64,000 nucleotides of DNA from Clostridia bacterium (GCA_900755035.1 CAAEEZ010000017.1:1-64000), one strand, 5' to 3'. Counted from the first letter of the stretch, positions 16,929 through 26,658 are shown. Made by a program: numbers and translations. The notes: generated from the letters alone by a model not told the origin.

Positions 16929-17093
16929 ATGAAACATATTCAAACCGTAGTTGCAAAAAGTCTTTGCAAAAATCACAAAACCGGTTGTGGCGAGTGCCAA
17001 TCTAGCTGTCAATCAGCATGCAAAACAAGTTGCACGGTAGGTAACCAAACCTGCAAACATGAAGAAGAAAAAATCAACGTAATCAAGAAGTAA
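16929..17093 (+). CDS. scfA: SCIFF ranthipeptide precursor
   Basis: A 54-residue precursor of the six-cysteine-in-forty-five-residues family (ribosomally made, thioether-bridged). It opens MKHIQTVVAKSL, as in other SCIFF leaders, and the core reads CGECQSSCQSACKTSCTVG with a further Cys near residue 45. In total seven cysteines are present: the usual six plus Cys13. The ATG at 16929 follows GGAGG by 8 nt; the longer frame from 16902 has no ribosome site. It is followed after 4 nt by its radical-SAM maturase. In Clostridia this pair is nearly universal and often sits beside sec genes. Confidence 0.93.
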   Translation: MKHIQTVVAKSLCKNHKTGCGECQSSCQSACKTSCTVGNQTCKHEEEKINVIKK

Positions 17094-17097
17094 TACA

Positions 17098-18462
17098 ATG
17101 GTACATTCGTTTAGTTTTACGTACAAAAACAATCCTACGTACTTTTTGTGGGATATCGAAGGTGGCAGTCTTCACGTAATAGATAGGACTGCCTTTTTGG
17201 TATGTAAGCAAAAGTACGAGCCGCAGGATTTGTCAGAAAGTGATAGGCAAGAATATTTATCGCTAAACGAAAGCGACGTAAAAGAGATAGAAGAGGAACT
17301 AGACGCCCTAGTTCAAGAAGGTCTTTTAGCAGTTAAGGAGCAAAAGTACGAGGTAAACAGAAACGGCGAAATAAAAGCGCTTTGCTTACATATTTGCCAC
17401 GACTGTAACCTTGGTTGCAAATACTGTTTTGCACACGAAGGCACTTATAACACTGAAAAAGACTATATGAGTTTTGAAGTAGGTAAGGCTGCTATCGACT
17501 TTTTGATTGAAAAGAGTGGCAATAGGAAAAACTTGGAGGCGGACTTCTTTGGGGGCGAGCCACTAATGAACCTAGACGTCGTAAAGCAAATAGTATCTTA
17601 CGCAAAAGAGGCAACGAAAAAAGCAGGTAAAGTAATCAACTTTACTATGACGACTAATTGCGTTTTGCTAGACAAGGAAACGATAGACTATCTAAACGAA
17701 GAGATGTTCAATATCGTTTTAAGTATCGACGGCAGACCAGAAGTACATAATAATATGAGGCTTTCTCATAACGGCAAACCGACGCAAGAACTTGTTTTGA
17801 AAAAGGCAAAGGAAATGCGTGCTGTTCGTGGAAACAAAAGTTACTACGTAAGGGGAACTTTTACGGCTAATAACTTAGACTTTGCTAGCGATGTACTATA
17901 TCTAAACGACCAAGGCTTCGACCAAATCAGCGTAGAGCCTGTGGTTGCCGACGAAGACGAGCCGTACGCAATAAGAGAAGAGCATTTGCCAAAAATTCTA
18001 AAAGAATACGACAGGCTAGCCGAGGCATATCTAGATAGGCGTAAAAACGGAAAATGGTTCAATTTTTTCCACTTTATGATTGACCTAGAACACGGCCCTT
18101 GCGTAACCAAGAGATTGACGGGTTGTGGCGCTGGTAGAGAGTACGTAGCAGTATCGCCAACGGGGGATATTTATCCATGTCACCAATTCGTAGGTGGTAG
18201 CGACGAATATTATATGGGCAACGTGCTAACGGGCGAATTTAACCGTGATATTCAGTCGAAATTTGCTGACGTCGTCGTGTACAACAAAGAGGGGTGCTCA
18301 AACTGCTTTGCAAAATATTATTGCAGTGGCGGATGCTGTGCAAACTCGCTAAACTATGCAGGCGGACTGCTTAAACCGTACAAACTAAGTTGCGAAATGA
18401 TGAAAAAGCGTTTTGAATTATCGCTTGCAATCTACGCATTAGAAAATTTAATTGAGGAATAA
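17098..18462 (+). CDS. scfB: SCIFF radical-SAM maturase ScfB
   Basis: Radical-SAM/SPASM enzyme that installs thioether bridges between SCIFF cysteines and acceptor residues. The 454 residues start with a peptide-recognition (RRE-like) region (about 1-90). They continue with the iron-sulfur motif C103-NLG-C107-KY-C110, the FFGGEPLMN SAM-binding segment, and a C-terminal SPASM domain with CGAG (about 347-350), PTGDIYPCH and the cluster GCSNCFAKYYCSGGCC. Only 4 nt separate it from scfA and no strong ribosome site is present, which suggests coupling. The gap to secD contains a separate promoter. Confidence 0.95.
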   Translation: MVHSFSFTYKNNPTYFLWDIEGGSLHVIDRTAFLVCKQKYEPQDLSESDRQEYLSLNESDVKEIEEELDALVQEGLLAVKEQKYEVNRNGEIKALCLHICHDCNLGCKYCFAHEGTYNTEKDYMSFEVGKAAIDFLIEKSGNRKNLEADFFGGEPLMNLDVVKQIVSYAKEATKKAGKVINFTMTTNCVLLDKETIDYLNEEMFNIVLSIDGRPEVHNNMRLSHNGKPTQELVLKKAKEMRAVRGNKSYYVRGTFTANNLDFASDVLYLNDQGFDQISVEPVVADEDEPYAIREEHLPKILKEYDRLAEAYLDRRKNGKWFNFFHFMIDLEHGPCVTKRLTGCGAGREYVAVSPTGDIYPCHQFVGGSDEYYMGNVLTGEFNRDIQSKFADVVVYNKEGCSNCFAKYYCSGGCCANSLNYAGGLLKPYKLSCEMMKKRFELSLAIYALENLIEE

Positions 18463-18473
18463 TCCTTTATTTA

Positions 18474-18502
18474 TTGACTTAGATATGTATCTAAATTATA
18501 AT
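18474..18502 (+). promoter_or_regulatory. sigma-A promoter of secD with palindromic operator-like spacer
   Basis: TTGACT (18474-18479), 17 bp, TATAAT (18497-18502). The spacer holds a palindrome at 18479-18494, TTAGATA-TG-TATCTAA, with perfect 7-bp arms between the two boxes, a position suited to a repressor. Confidence 0.85.
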
Positions 18503-18533
18503 AAATAAGGTATTTAATTTAGGAGGCAAACTG

Positions 18534-19856
18534 GTGAGCAAGAAAAAATCAATTACGATATATTCCGTTTTCGGCGTTATATTGATTTTACTTACGATAT
18601 TTTCAGTAATTACGTTCGAATGTGGTGAATTCGGGGAATACGATTTTTCAGGCTTTTTGTACAATATCAAGAAAGGTCTTGATATCAGCGGTGGCGTATA
18701 CGCCGTTTACGAAGTGGACGAGCCTAATTTGTCCGCTGACGAACTAAACACTCGTGTTGAAGGTACTAAAAAAAGTTTGGAAAATATTTTGTATCAAAAC
18801 GGATTTGCCGAAGCTGTGGTGTCTAGTGCAAACAACGTGAACGATAACAAGGTTACTATAACCGTAGAAGTTCCCGACGTAGAAGACCCAGAAAGAATAT
18901 TTGACCTAATAGGTAGACCTGCTAAGCTTGAAATTAAAACTAGTCAGGACTACGCAAACGGCGAAACCTTAATTTTAGGTAAAAAACACATATCCAAGGC
19001 ATACGTTACCACCAATCCTGATAAACCGGGTGAGTACGCTGTCGCTTTGGAATTTAATAAAGAAGGTACTAAGGCTTTTGCCGAAGCAACCAAAAATTAT
19101 CTTAACAAGCAACTTTACTTTTTCAGTAGTGGCGAGCTTATGAATAGCGGCGTTACCGTTCAATCGCAAATCACCGACGGAAAAGCAATAATTACCGGCG
19201 GATACGATTACGACACTGCGTACGATTTTGCAGTTAGTATTCAAGCAGGTACGTTCGGCGTAAATATGAAACTTATCAAAAACGAAGTTATCAGTTCTAC
19301 GCTAGGCGAAAATGCTATTAGAAACGGACTTATTGCAGGTGGCGTTGTTATTGCGTTAATTTTGATATTTATGGTAGCAGTATACGGCGTGTTTGGTTTG
19401 CTTGCAGACTTTGCGTTGCTAATATACACGGTACTACTTATCGTTATGCTATCTATCGTACCTTGGGTACAACTTACCTTGCCGGGCATTGCAGGTATTA
19501 TTATCGGTATAGGTATGGCGGTAGACGCTAACATAATCGTATTTGAAAGAATAAAGGACGAGTACAGAAACGGAAAACCTATCTCTACGGCAGTTCACAA
19601 CGGCTTTAAGAGAGCAACTTCTGCCGTATTAGACGGAAATATTACCACCATTATCGGTGCGCTAGTATTGTACGGACTAGGTACGTCGTCCATTAAAGGA
19701 TTTGCAATAACGCTTATTATAAGTATTTTATTGTCGCTATTTACTACGCTTGTTCTATCTAGAATATTCGTAAAAATGGCTTTGCCGTTTAATAGCACGA
19801 ATCCAAAACCTTATAGATTAAAGAGAGAGGAGGTGGCCTTAGATGATGAAGAATAA
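18534..19856 (+). CDS. secD: protein translocase subunit SecD
   Basis: Membrane component of the SecDF-YajC complex that uses the proton gradient to help export. The 440 residues have an N-terminal helix (about 7-25), the D1 motif KKGLDISGGVYAVYEV, an outer P1 domain (about 50-255) and five C-terminal helices (from about 265), with the family motifs GIGMAVDANIIVFERIKDE and FKRATSAVLDGNITTIIGAL. The start is GTG preceded by AGGAGG. The end overlaps secF by 14 nt. Confidence 0.95.
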   Translation: MSKKKSITIYSVFGVILILLTIFSVITFECGEFGEYDFSGFLYNIKKGLDISGGVYAVYEVDEPNLSADELNTRVEGTKKSLENILYQNGFAEAVVSSANNVNDNKVTITVEVPDVEDPERIFDLIGRPAKLEIKTSQDYANGETLILGKKHISKAYVTTNPDKPGEYAVALEFNKEGTKAFAEATKNYLNKQLYFFSSGELMNSGVTVQSQITDGKAIITGGYDYDTAYDFAVSIQAGTFGVNMKLIKNEVISSTLGENAIRNGLIAGGVVIALILIFMVAVYGVFGLLADFALLIYTVLLIVMLSIVPWVQLTLPGIAGIIIGIGMAVDANIIVFERIKDEYRNGKPISTAVHNGFKRATSAVLDGNITTIIGALVLYGLGTSSIKGFAITLIISILLSLFTTLVLSRIFVKMALPFNSTNPKPYRLKREEVALDDEE

Positions 19857-21051
19857 GCACTCGTTCTCTTTACAAAATAGGGAATTGCACATTGTAGAAA
19901 AATCTAAAATTTGGTTTGCGTTGCCACTTGCTATTGTGCTAATCGCATTAATCGTATTTTTCAGCTTTGCAGGTGTGAACGGTTGGGATTTTAGCAAAGG
20001 TATCAACGTAGGTATCGACTTTGCAGGCGGTACGTCGGTATCAGTTGTTTTTGGCGACGATTACAGTGAGGCAAAATTAAACGAAGTAGCAAACGAAATT
20101 AAAAAGTTCGGCGTGGATATTAGTTACACGCAAAAAACGGGTACGGGCAGTGAGTCGGCTGCGCTTGTAAAATTTAAGAATATGTATTCTGACGATACGA
20201 AGAATATGGAATTAAATGAAAAAATACAAGCGGCGCTTCAAGAAAAGTATGAGAACAAAGAAGTTTCATATTCGGCAGTAGGTAGCACTGCAAGTAACGA
20301 ATTATTAGCAACGGCGTTTCTATCCATATTTGTTGCTGCAATTTGTATACTAGTATACGTAGTTATTAGGTTCGAATTGTGGAGTGGTATATCGGCGGTT
20401 ATTGCATTGTTCCACGACCTAATTATAATGTTCTCTTTAACGGTTATGTTTAGAATAGAGATAAATGCATCTTTTATCGCAGCGTTAATCACTATTCTTG
20501 CTTACTCAATAAACGATACTATCGTTGTATTCGATAGAGTAAGAGAACTAATCAAGATGAACACAGGACAAAAAATCGATTACGTTTCGATTACGAATAA
20601 GGCAATTACCTCTACTTTGACTCGTTCAATTTATACGTCCATTACAACGTTAATGGCAATAGCTGTAGTTGCTATTATGATACCTCAAATAAGAGATTTT
20701 GCGTTGCCAATAGTATTTGGTATTTTAGCTGGTACGTTCTCGTCGGTATTCCTTGCTGCGCCTATGTTCGTTATGATAAAGAAAAGTTTGGCAAACTCGA
20801 AGAGAGCAAAAGCAGAGAAGGCACTTGCTGCTGCTAACGGAGTGGAATACGTAGAAGTAAGCGACTATGCTAAAAAGCAAAATATGTGGAATAAGTTTAA
20901 GTCGAACTTCTCGTCAAATGACAAAAAACAAACCGTAAACGCCGAAGTGGTTTCTAGCGAAGTAACGCCTAGCGCAGAAAAGACGAAAAAGGCAAAGAAA
21001 CCAGCAAACACGCCTTACGTAAATCCTAAAAAGAAAAAGAAAAAAAATTAG
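19843..21051 (+). CDS. secF: protein translocase subunit SecF
   Basis: Partner of SecD. The 402 residues have a first helix (about 20-41), the GIDFAGGTSVSV motif, a small outer domain, and five helices with ILAYSINDTIVVFDRVRE and TRSIYTSITTLMAI. The last 85 residues form a lysine/alanine-rich cytoplasmic tail ending in KKKKKKN, longer than in most SecF. GGAGG inside secD provides the ribosome site, so translation is coupled. A strong terminator follows 4 nt after the stop. Confidence 0.95.
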   Translation: MMKNKHSFSLQNRELHIVEKSKIWFALPLAIVLIALIVFFSFAGVNGWDFSKGINVGIDFAGGTSVSVVFGDDYSEAKLNEVANEIKKFGVDISYTQKTGTGSESAALVKFKNMYSDDTKNMELNEKIQAALQEKYENKEVSYSAVGSTASNELLATAFLSIFVAAICILVYVVIRFELWSGISAVIALFHDLIIMFSLTVMFRIEINASFIAALITILAYSINDTIVVFDRVRELIKMNTGQKIDYVSITNKAITSTLTRSIYTSITTLMAIAVVAIMIPQIRDFALPIVFGILAGTFSSVFLAAPMFVMIKKSLANSKRAKAEKALAAANGVEYVEVSDYAKKQNMWNKFKSNFSSNDKKQTVNAEVVSSEVTPSAEKTKKAKKPANTPYVNPKKKKKKN

Positions 21052-21055
21052 TAGT

Positions 21056-21084
21056 AAAAAAGCCTTCGTAAGAGGGCTTTTTTT
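21056..21084 (+). terminator. terminator of secD-secF
   Basis: Twelve-bp stem AAAAAAGCCTTC / GAGGGCTTTTTT (one G.U), GTAA loop, T-run. A TATAAT begins at its last T (21084-21089) and may be the -10 box for recJ. Confidence 0.9.
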
Positions 21085-21100
21085 ATAATAATAGTTTGTT

Positions 21101-23440
21101 ATGATTAAAACGAAGAAAAGAAAAGTTATTAGCGAAAATTTAATAAATAGCCTTGTTAGAGAAACGTCTATTGACAAAAGACTAGTCGAATTACTTTGCA
21201 TGCGTGATATTGATACGAAGGAGAAAATTGACGAGTTTTTTAATGCTGATAAAAAGGAGTCCATATCGCCGTTTGTGATAAAAGATATGGACAAAGCAGT
21301 GGAGATAGTAAAAAATGCAGTAAGCAAGAATAAAAGAATTTTAATATATGGTGATTACGATTGCGACGGAATTACTGCTATTGCCACATTAAAAAAATAT
21401 TTTGACAGCATAAATTACGAGGTTAATTACTATTTGCCCGACCGTGATTTAGAAGGGTACGGGCTAAGTGAAACTAGCATAAATAATTTTATGGACTTGT
21501 ATAATCCCGAACTAGTTATTACGGTAGACTGTGGCGTAAGTAATTATAACGAAGTAAAGTTGCTTAAAAAAATGGGTGTAGAAGTGCTTGTTACCGACCA
21601 CCACGAGCCACCTGAAATATTGCCCGAAACGACGGTGATAAACCCAAAACTGTCCGATAATCCACTAAAAAATCTAGCAGGCGTTGGCGTTAGTTACAAA
21701 CTTGTGGAAGGTTTGACTAATGCTAGCATTGCAGAAAATTATTTGGACGTGGCAGCAATAGGTACGATTGCCGACCTTGTGCCGCTGACGGGCGAGAATA
21801 GGCGAATCGTAAAAAAAGGACTTAGCCTAATAAACCAAAATAGGATAAAAGGGCTTGAACTATTAAATAGGAAAACAAAGAAAATAAATCACGTAAAGGA
21901 AGGTGATATTGCATTTACCATTGCGCCTATGATAAATAGTATGGGCAGAATGGCTAACGCAAATAAAGTGGTGGAGTTATTTACCTCTACCGACACTTTC
22001 TTTTTGAACAATTTAATTACTAAATTAGAAAAACTGAACGCTGAACGCAAATTTACGTGTGAAGAAATATTTAACGAAGTGCTTAAAATGCTGTCTACCT
22101 ACGATTTTGCAAAACATAAAGTAATAGTTTTAGCAAATAGGCGTTGGAAAGCGGGCGTGCTTGGAATAGTTGCCTCTAAAATCGTGGAGCAGTACAATTT
22201 GCCAACCATACTTTTCGGTGATGCTGGCGATAAACTAAAAGGCTCTGCTAGAAGCGTTGCAGGGCTTGACCTATACAAGATGCTAAGCGAGTTTTCGGCA
22301 AATTACCTATCTTTTGGTGGGCATAGTAGCGCAGCAGGACTAAGCATTAGATACGATTATTTAGACGGTCTTAGGGAAGACTTGTCTGGATATATTACAA
22401 AAAATAACCTAGTCAGCGTAGTAATGCCAACCTTGACTTACGACTTAGAAATAGACGGAGTTAGCAAGGAATTGTACAACCTTACCGAGACGCTTTCGCC
22501 GTTTGGTATGGGCAATCCTACGCCAAAATACCTAGTTAAAAACAACGAAAAATTTGACGTTTTTGCAGTAAAACATATCAAATCAGCAACTAATAATAGC
22601 GAAATAATTGCTTTTAACAAGGCAAGTGACCTACAAAATTATAATAATCCGTCGATAATGACCTTGAAGATAGGCGAAAATACCTTTAATGGAGTAACTA
22701 GATACCAAGGAATAGTAGAAGAAAATTATTTGATAGGCAAGGTAAATAACGATATCGAATATCTGCTAGATTATTTTAAGAACTTGCTATACAAAGAAAA
22801 ACCATTGAAAATTCAGCAAGTAGAGGACTATGCAAAAATTCTTGATGAAGTTGACGATATTTTTTCGACGCTAATAGTAACTTACTCGCCAAAAACGTTT
22901 AATATGCTGTGTGGGGTGGTTTTGAACTTGCCAAAGTACAGCAAAAAGTTTTTTGTATGCGACGTGAAAAATAGAAGTAATATTGCGCCTTTTAATTCGG
23001 TGGTGCTATCGCCTAGTAGAAACTACGATTTCTCGGGATACAAAAATATTATTTTCGTTGATACGCCTATAAATATGGTGTATTATAATAATATAGATAT
23101 AAATAGTAATACATACGTTGTAAAAGATAACGTGCCGTTTAAGGACGAAACTAATAAAGTTAGGCTTTCGAAAGAACTACTTGACGAACTTTTTGAAACT
23201 TTCAAAAAAGCGCAAAAGGATAAACTAATCGGTAACGATATCCCGTCGTGGTATAGGATAATAGAAAATACATATCAACTTGGGCTTACCGAGATTGAAT
23301 TTAGCCTTGCGTTTTATATATATTACGAACTTGGCAAAATAATTATAGGTGATAAATTTGCATTAACGCTAAGTGGCGAGCATAAGGATTACGGTAAATC
23401 TAAAATATATAACGAAATATTAAAAATAAAAGAAGAGTAA
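21101..23440 (+). CDS. recJ: single-stranded-DNA-specific exonuclease RecJ
   Basis: 5'-3' ssDNA exonuclease of recombination and mismatch repair. The 779 residues begin the DHH phosphoesterase core with DYDCDG (85-90), followed by VDCGVSN, TDHHEPP (165-171), and the DHHA1 motif GGHSSAAG (about 407-414), then an OB domain. The C-terminal 250 residues match the extra domain of Firmicutes RecJ in position. ATG at 21101 has no Shine-Dalgarno sequence; a TATAAT at 21084 would make a nearly leaderless mRNA. First of the packed set recJ-rel-dtd-MBL-hemZ. Confidence 0.94.
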   Translation: MIKTKKRKVISENLINSLVRETSIDKRLVELLCMRDIDTKEKIDEFFNADKKESISPFVIKDMDKAVEIVKNAVSKNKRILIYGDYDCDGITAIATLKKYFDSINYEVNYYLPDRDLEGYGLSETSINNFMDLYNPELVITVDCGVSNYNEVKLLKKMGVEVLVTDHHEPPEILPETTVINPKLSDNPLKNLAGVGVSYKLVEGLTNASIAENYLDVAAIGTIADLVPLTGENRRIVKKGLSLINQNRIKGLELLNRKTKKINHVKEGDIAFTIAPMINSMGRMANANKVVELFTSTDTFFLNNLITKLEKLNAERKFTCEEIFNEVLKMLSTYDFAKHKVIVLANRRWKAGVLGIVASKIVEQYNLPTILFGDAGDKLKGSARSVAGLDLYKMLSEFSANYLSFGGHSSAAGLSIRYDYLDGLREDLSGYITKNNLVSVVMPTLTYDLEIDGVSKELYNLTETLSPFGMGNPTPKYLVKNNEKFDVFAVKHIKSATNNSEIIAFNKASDLQNYNNPSIMTLKIGENTFNGVTRYQGIVEENYLIGKVNNDIEYLLDYFKNLLYKEKPLKIQQVEDYAKILDEVDDIFSTLIVTYSPKTFNMLCGVVLNLPKYSKKFFVCDVKNRSNIAPFNSVVLSPSRNYDFSGYKNIIFVDTPINMVYYNNIDINSNTYVVKDNVPFKDETNKVRLSKELLDELFETFKKAQKDKLIGNDIPSWYRIIENTYQLGLTEIEFSLAFYIYYELGKIIIGDKFALTLSGEHKDYGKSKIYNEILKIKEE

Positions 23441-23442
23441 CT

Positions 23443-25605
23443 ATGTTTGAAGTAAACGAATTAAGACAAAAACTTGAAAGAGCATTCAGTGGGGAGGACT
23501 TGGATAAGGCACAACAAGCCCTAAACACTGCTATACAAGCGCACAACGGACAATATCGTTTGTCGGGTGAACAATATATTATTCACCCTTGTTCAGTTGC
23601 GCTTATTTTGCTAGACCTAGGTTTTGATTCGGTTACGATACAAGCGTCGCTACTACACGACGTACTCGAAGATACCGCAGTAACCAAGGAGGAATTAACC
23701 AAACTTTTTGGCGAAAAGGTAGTGCAACTTGTAGACGGCGTAACTAAACTAAATAAAATTACCTTTACTTCAAAAGAAGAAGAGCAGGCAGAAAACCTAA
23801 GAAAAATGTTTTTTGCTATCGCCGAGGACGTAAGGGTACTAATTATAAAACTTGCCGATAGATTGCACAATATGCGTACGCTTATTTATCTTCCCGAAGA
23901 TAAGCGAATTGCCTTTGCAAAGGAAACTATGGATATATACGCTCCGCTTGCAAGTAGGCTGGGTATTTCGAAGGTAAAATGCGAACTTGAAGATATTGCT
24001 ATGAGTTATTTGTATCCTGCCGATTACAAAATGATTCGTGACGATTTGAAACTAAACAAGGACGAAAGACTAAGCGTAGTAGAAAAGGTGTCCGACGATA
24101 TTAAAAAGGAACTTGAAAAACTGAACATAAACGGACAAGTTTTCGGTAGGGCAAAGCATATATATTCTATCTACAAAAAAATGAAGAAACAAAACAAGAC
24201 GATAGACCAAATCTTCGACCTTATGGCCGTTAGGGTAATCGTTGACAGCGTAAAGGACTGCTACACGGTGCTTGGTACTATTCACACTAAATGGAAACCG
24301 CTTCCTGGTAGATTTAAGGATTATATTGCAATGCCTAAACAAAATATGTATCAGTCATTGCATACCACGGTAGTTACTAGGTTTGGTGCGCCTTGTGAAA
24401 TACAAATACGTACCTTTGAAATGAACAAAATTGCAGAATACGGCGTTGCTGCGCATTGGAAATACAAAGAAGGCAAGGCTAATGATACTGCAACCGAAAT
24501 GGAAGAAAAACTTAGTTGGCTACGTAGCGTACTTGACGAGCAAAAGGATTTGACCGACTCGGGTGCGTTTATGGATACCGTCAAGATGAATATATTTTCC
24601 GACGAAGTATTCGTATTTACGCCAAAAGGCGACGTATACAATTTGCCGGAAGGCTCTACCGTCGTCGATTTTGCCTACGCTATACACAGCGCAATAGGTA
24701 ACAAGTGCGTAGGGGCTAAGGTAAACAGCAAAATAGTACCGCTTAATACTAAGGTTAAAACGGGGGATATTGTAGAAATCCTTACGTCAAATAACACGAA
24801 AGGTCCTAGTAGGGATTGGCTAAACTTCGTTAGAACGGCAAGTGCTAAGAACAAAATAAGAGGATTTTTCAAAAAAGAAGAAAAGGAAGAAAACGTAAAA
24901 CGTGGCAAGGAAATGCTTGAAAGAGAAGCAAAACGTAGGGGATATAACTTGTCAGACCTACTAAGTACTGCCGACATTATAAAGTATTTTTCCAAAAAAT
25001 ATAGCATAAACACTTTGGACGACCTATTTAACGCAGTGGGCTACGGTGCGTTTACGACAAATCAAATACTAATAAAGTTGATAGATTTGTTCAAAGCTGT
25101 TCACCAAGAAGTAGAAATAGAAAGCGAAGAAAAAGCACTTGTAAAGCACAAGCACTCGGGCGGAGTAATAATAAACGGTTACGACGATTTTTCGGTAAGA
25201 ATGTCGCATTGCTGTAACCCCGTCCCTGGTGATGAAATCGTAGGTTATGTATCACGTGGCAGGGGCGTATCCGTGCATTGCAAGGACTGTCCTAACGTGA
25301 AAAATATGGAAAAGGAAAGATTGATTGAAGCGAAGTGGGATTTGGACGTAAACTCCACGTTTACAGCGGGCATCAAAATTACCGCCGACAATAAATCGGG
25401 TCTATTAAATAGTATTTCCTTTACGACTATGAAACAAAATATATCCATAACGGGCGCTAACGTAAGAACGGATAAAGATCAGTCAACGGCAAATATTTTG
25501 CTAATAGTAGAAGTGCACAGTTTGGACGAACTTGATGCGCTAATGAATAAACTAAAAAATATAGAAGGAGTAATAGACGTATGTCGTGCGTCTAGTAATT
25601 TGTGA
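23443..25605 (+). CDS. rel: bifunctional (p)ppGpp synthetase/hydrolase Rel
   Basis: Stringent-response enzyme. The 720 residues read in order: HD hydrolase domain (about 25-180, with HPCSVALILLDLG and LLHDVLEDT), synthetase domain (about 230-345, DLMAVRVIVDS, YQSLHTTVV), TGS domain (about 385-445, VFTPKGDVYNLPEGSTVVDFA), zinc-finger/helical linker with HCCNPVPGDEIVGY, and ACT domain (about 645-720). Both catalytic halves keep their motifs, so both activities are expected. Two nucleotides separate it from recJ. Confidence 0.96.
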   Translation: MFEVNELRQKLERAFSGEDLDKAQQALNTAIQAHNGQYRLSGEQYIIHPCSVALILLDLGFDSVTIQASLLHDVLEDTAVTKEELTKLFGEKVVQLVDGVTKLNKITFTSKEEEQAENLRKMFFAIAEDVRVLIIKLADRLHNMRTLIYLPEDKRIAFAKETMDIYAPLASRLGISKVKCELEDIAMSYLYPADYKMIRDDLKLNKDERLSVVEKVSDDIKKELEKLNINGQVFGRAKHIYSIYKKMKKQNKTIDQIFDLMAVRVIVDSVKDCYTVLGTIHTKWKPLPGRFKDYIAMPKQNMYQSLHTTVVTRFGAPCEIQIRTFEMNKIAEYGVAAHWKYKEGKANDTATEMEEKLSWLRSVLDEQKDLTDSGAFMDTVKMNIFSDEVFVFTPKGDVYNLPEGSTVVDFAYAIHSAIGNKCVGAKVNSKIVPLNTKVKTGDIVEILTSNNTKGPSRDWLNFVRTASAKNKIRGFFKKEEKEENVKRGKEMLEREAKRRGYNLSDLLSTADIIKYFSKKYSINTLDDLFNAVGYGAFTTNQILIKLIDLFKAVHQEVEIESEEKALVKHKHSGGVIINGYDDFSVRMSHCCNPVPGDEIVGYVSRGRGVSVHCKDCPNVKNMEKERLIEAKWDLDVNSTFTAGIKITADNKSGLLNSISFTTMKQNISITGANVRTDKDQSTANILLIVEVHSLDELDALMNKLKNIEGVIDVCRASSNL

Positions 25606-26045
25606 TGCGTTGTATTGTACAAAGAGTAAAAAAGGCTAGCGTAGTAATTGATAACGCTGAAAAAAGAGAGATAAACGGTGGACTTGTGGTGCTTTGCGCA
25701 TTTGAGGACGAAGATAATAGCGAAAAGATAAAGTACGTTACGGATAAAATACTAAATCTAAGAATTTTTACCGACGAAAACGATAAATTAAATTTGTCCT
25801 TGCTTGACGTAAAGGGCGAACTACTTGTAGTAAGTAATTTTACTTTATACGGCGATTGTTCAAAGGGTAGAAGACCAAGTTTTGTTAGAGCAAGCGCTCC
25901 TAGTATTAGCGAAGGGCTGTACGAGGAGTTTTTGGCTGAACTTAGAAAGTACGACGTAAAAATGGAAACGGGTAAATTCGGCGCAAATATGCTTGTGGAT
26001 ATATCAAACGACGGACCCGTTACCTTGATAGTGGAAAGTAAATAG
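25605..26045 (+). CDS. dtd: D-aminoacyl-tRNA deacylase
   Basis: Removes D-amino acids wrongly charged on tRNA. The ATG at 25605 overlaps the rel stop (TGATG), giving 146 residues that start MRCIVQRVKKA, the usual Dtd beginning. A GTG one codon earlier is possible but would add an extra residue. The family SQFTL motif appears as SNFTLYG (about 79), and the Gly-cis-Pro motif is NDGPVTLIVES near the end. It sits in the Clostridia-typical order rel-dtd-MBL-hemZ. This order usually continues with hisS and aspS, which are absent here. Confidence 0.95.
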   Translation: MRCIVQRVKKASVVIDNAEKREINGGLVVLCAFEDEDNSEKIKYVTDKILNLRIFTDENDKLNLSLLDVKGELLVVSNFTLYGDCSKGRRPSFVRASAPSISEGLYEEFLAELRKYDVKMETGKFGANMLVDISNDGPVTLIVESK

Positions 26046-26052
26046 GTGGTAA

Positions 26053-26658
26053 ATGGATTATGAAATAGTACGTACCTCGATGCTTGATACCAATACCTAC
26101 TTGTTGTACGGCAAAAATAACGAGTGTATTGTGGTAGATTGTGGCGGTGAGGCTGAAAAAATAGTGGATATAACCAAAAAGAAAGGATATACGATAAAGT
26201 ATATTCTTTTAACCCATACGCATTTTGACCACTCGGGTGGCGTTAGTGAACTTAAAAACCTAACTAACGCTAAAATTTATATGCCAAAAAAAGAAGAAGA
26301 TTTTATAACTACCGACAAAAACCTAGCGGTGTACGTTGGCAAGGATTATGAAAAGTTTACGCCGGACGTACTACTTGAAGGCGGTGAAAAATTTTCGCTT
26401 GCCGGTTATGATATAGAAGTAGTTGCTACCCCCGGGCATACGATAGGCAGTCTTACCTACCTATTTGACAGCGAAAACGTAATGATTGTTGGTGATACTT
26501 TGTTTAAGGGTAGTTACGGCAGGGTGGATTTACCTACGGGAAATTTTGGCGATATGATGAAAAGCCAACATCTATTGTTTGGATATGAAAAGGACTACGT
26601 GCTTCTAACGGGACACGGCGAAAGCACTTCGCTATATAGTGAGAAAGAAAGATGGTAA
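26053..26658 (+). CDS. MBL-fold metallo-hydrolase (glyoxalase II-like)
   Basis: A 201-residue single-domain metallo-beta-lactamase-fold enzyme. It contains the HTHFDH zinc motif (55-60), ATPGHTIGSL, GDTLFKGSYGR and the terminal LTGHGEST. It resembles YqgX/YcbL-type proteins, which hydrolyse thioesters such as S-lactoylglutathione in vitro, but the physiological substrate in Clostridia is unknown. It lacks the C-terminal substrate domain of true glyoxalase II. The last 7 nt overlap hemZ. Confidence 0.88.
   Translation: MDYEIVRTSMLDTNTYLLYGKNNECIVVDCGGEAEKIVDITKKKGYTIKYILLTHTHFDHSGGVSELKNLTNAKIYMPKKEEDFITTDKNLAVYVGKDYEKFTPDVLLEGGEKFSLAGYDIEVVATPGHTIGSLTYLFDSENVMIVGDTLFKGSYGRVDLPTGNFGDMMKSQHLLFGYEKDYVLLTGHGESTSLYSEKERW

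Noticed and set aside
18612..18630. GTTCGAAT-like strings that can mark tRNA T-arms
   Set aside because: All found occurrences lie inside conserved coding genes, and no cloverleaf can be folded around them.
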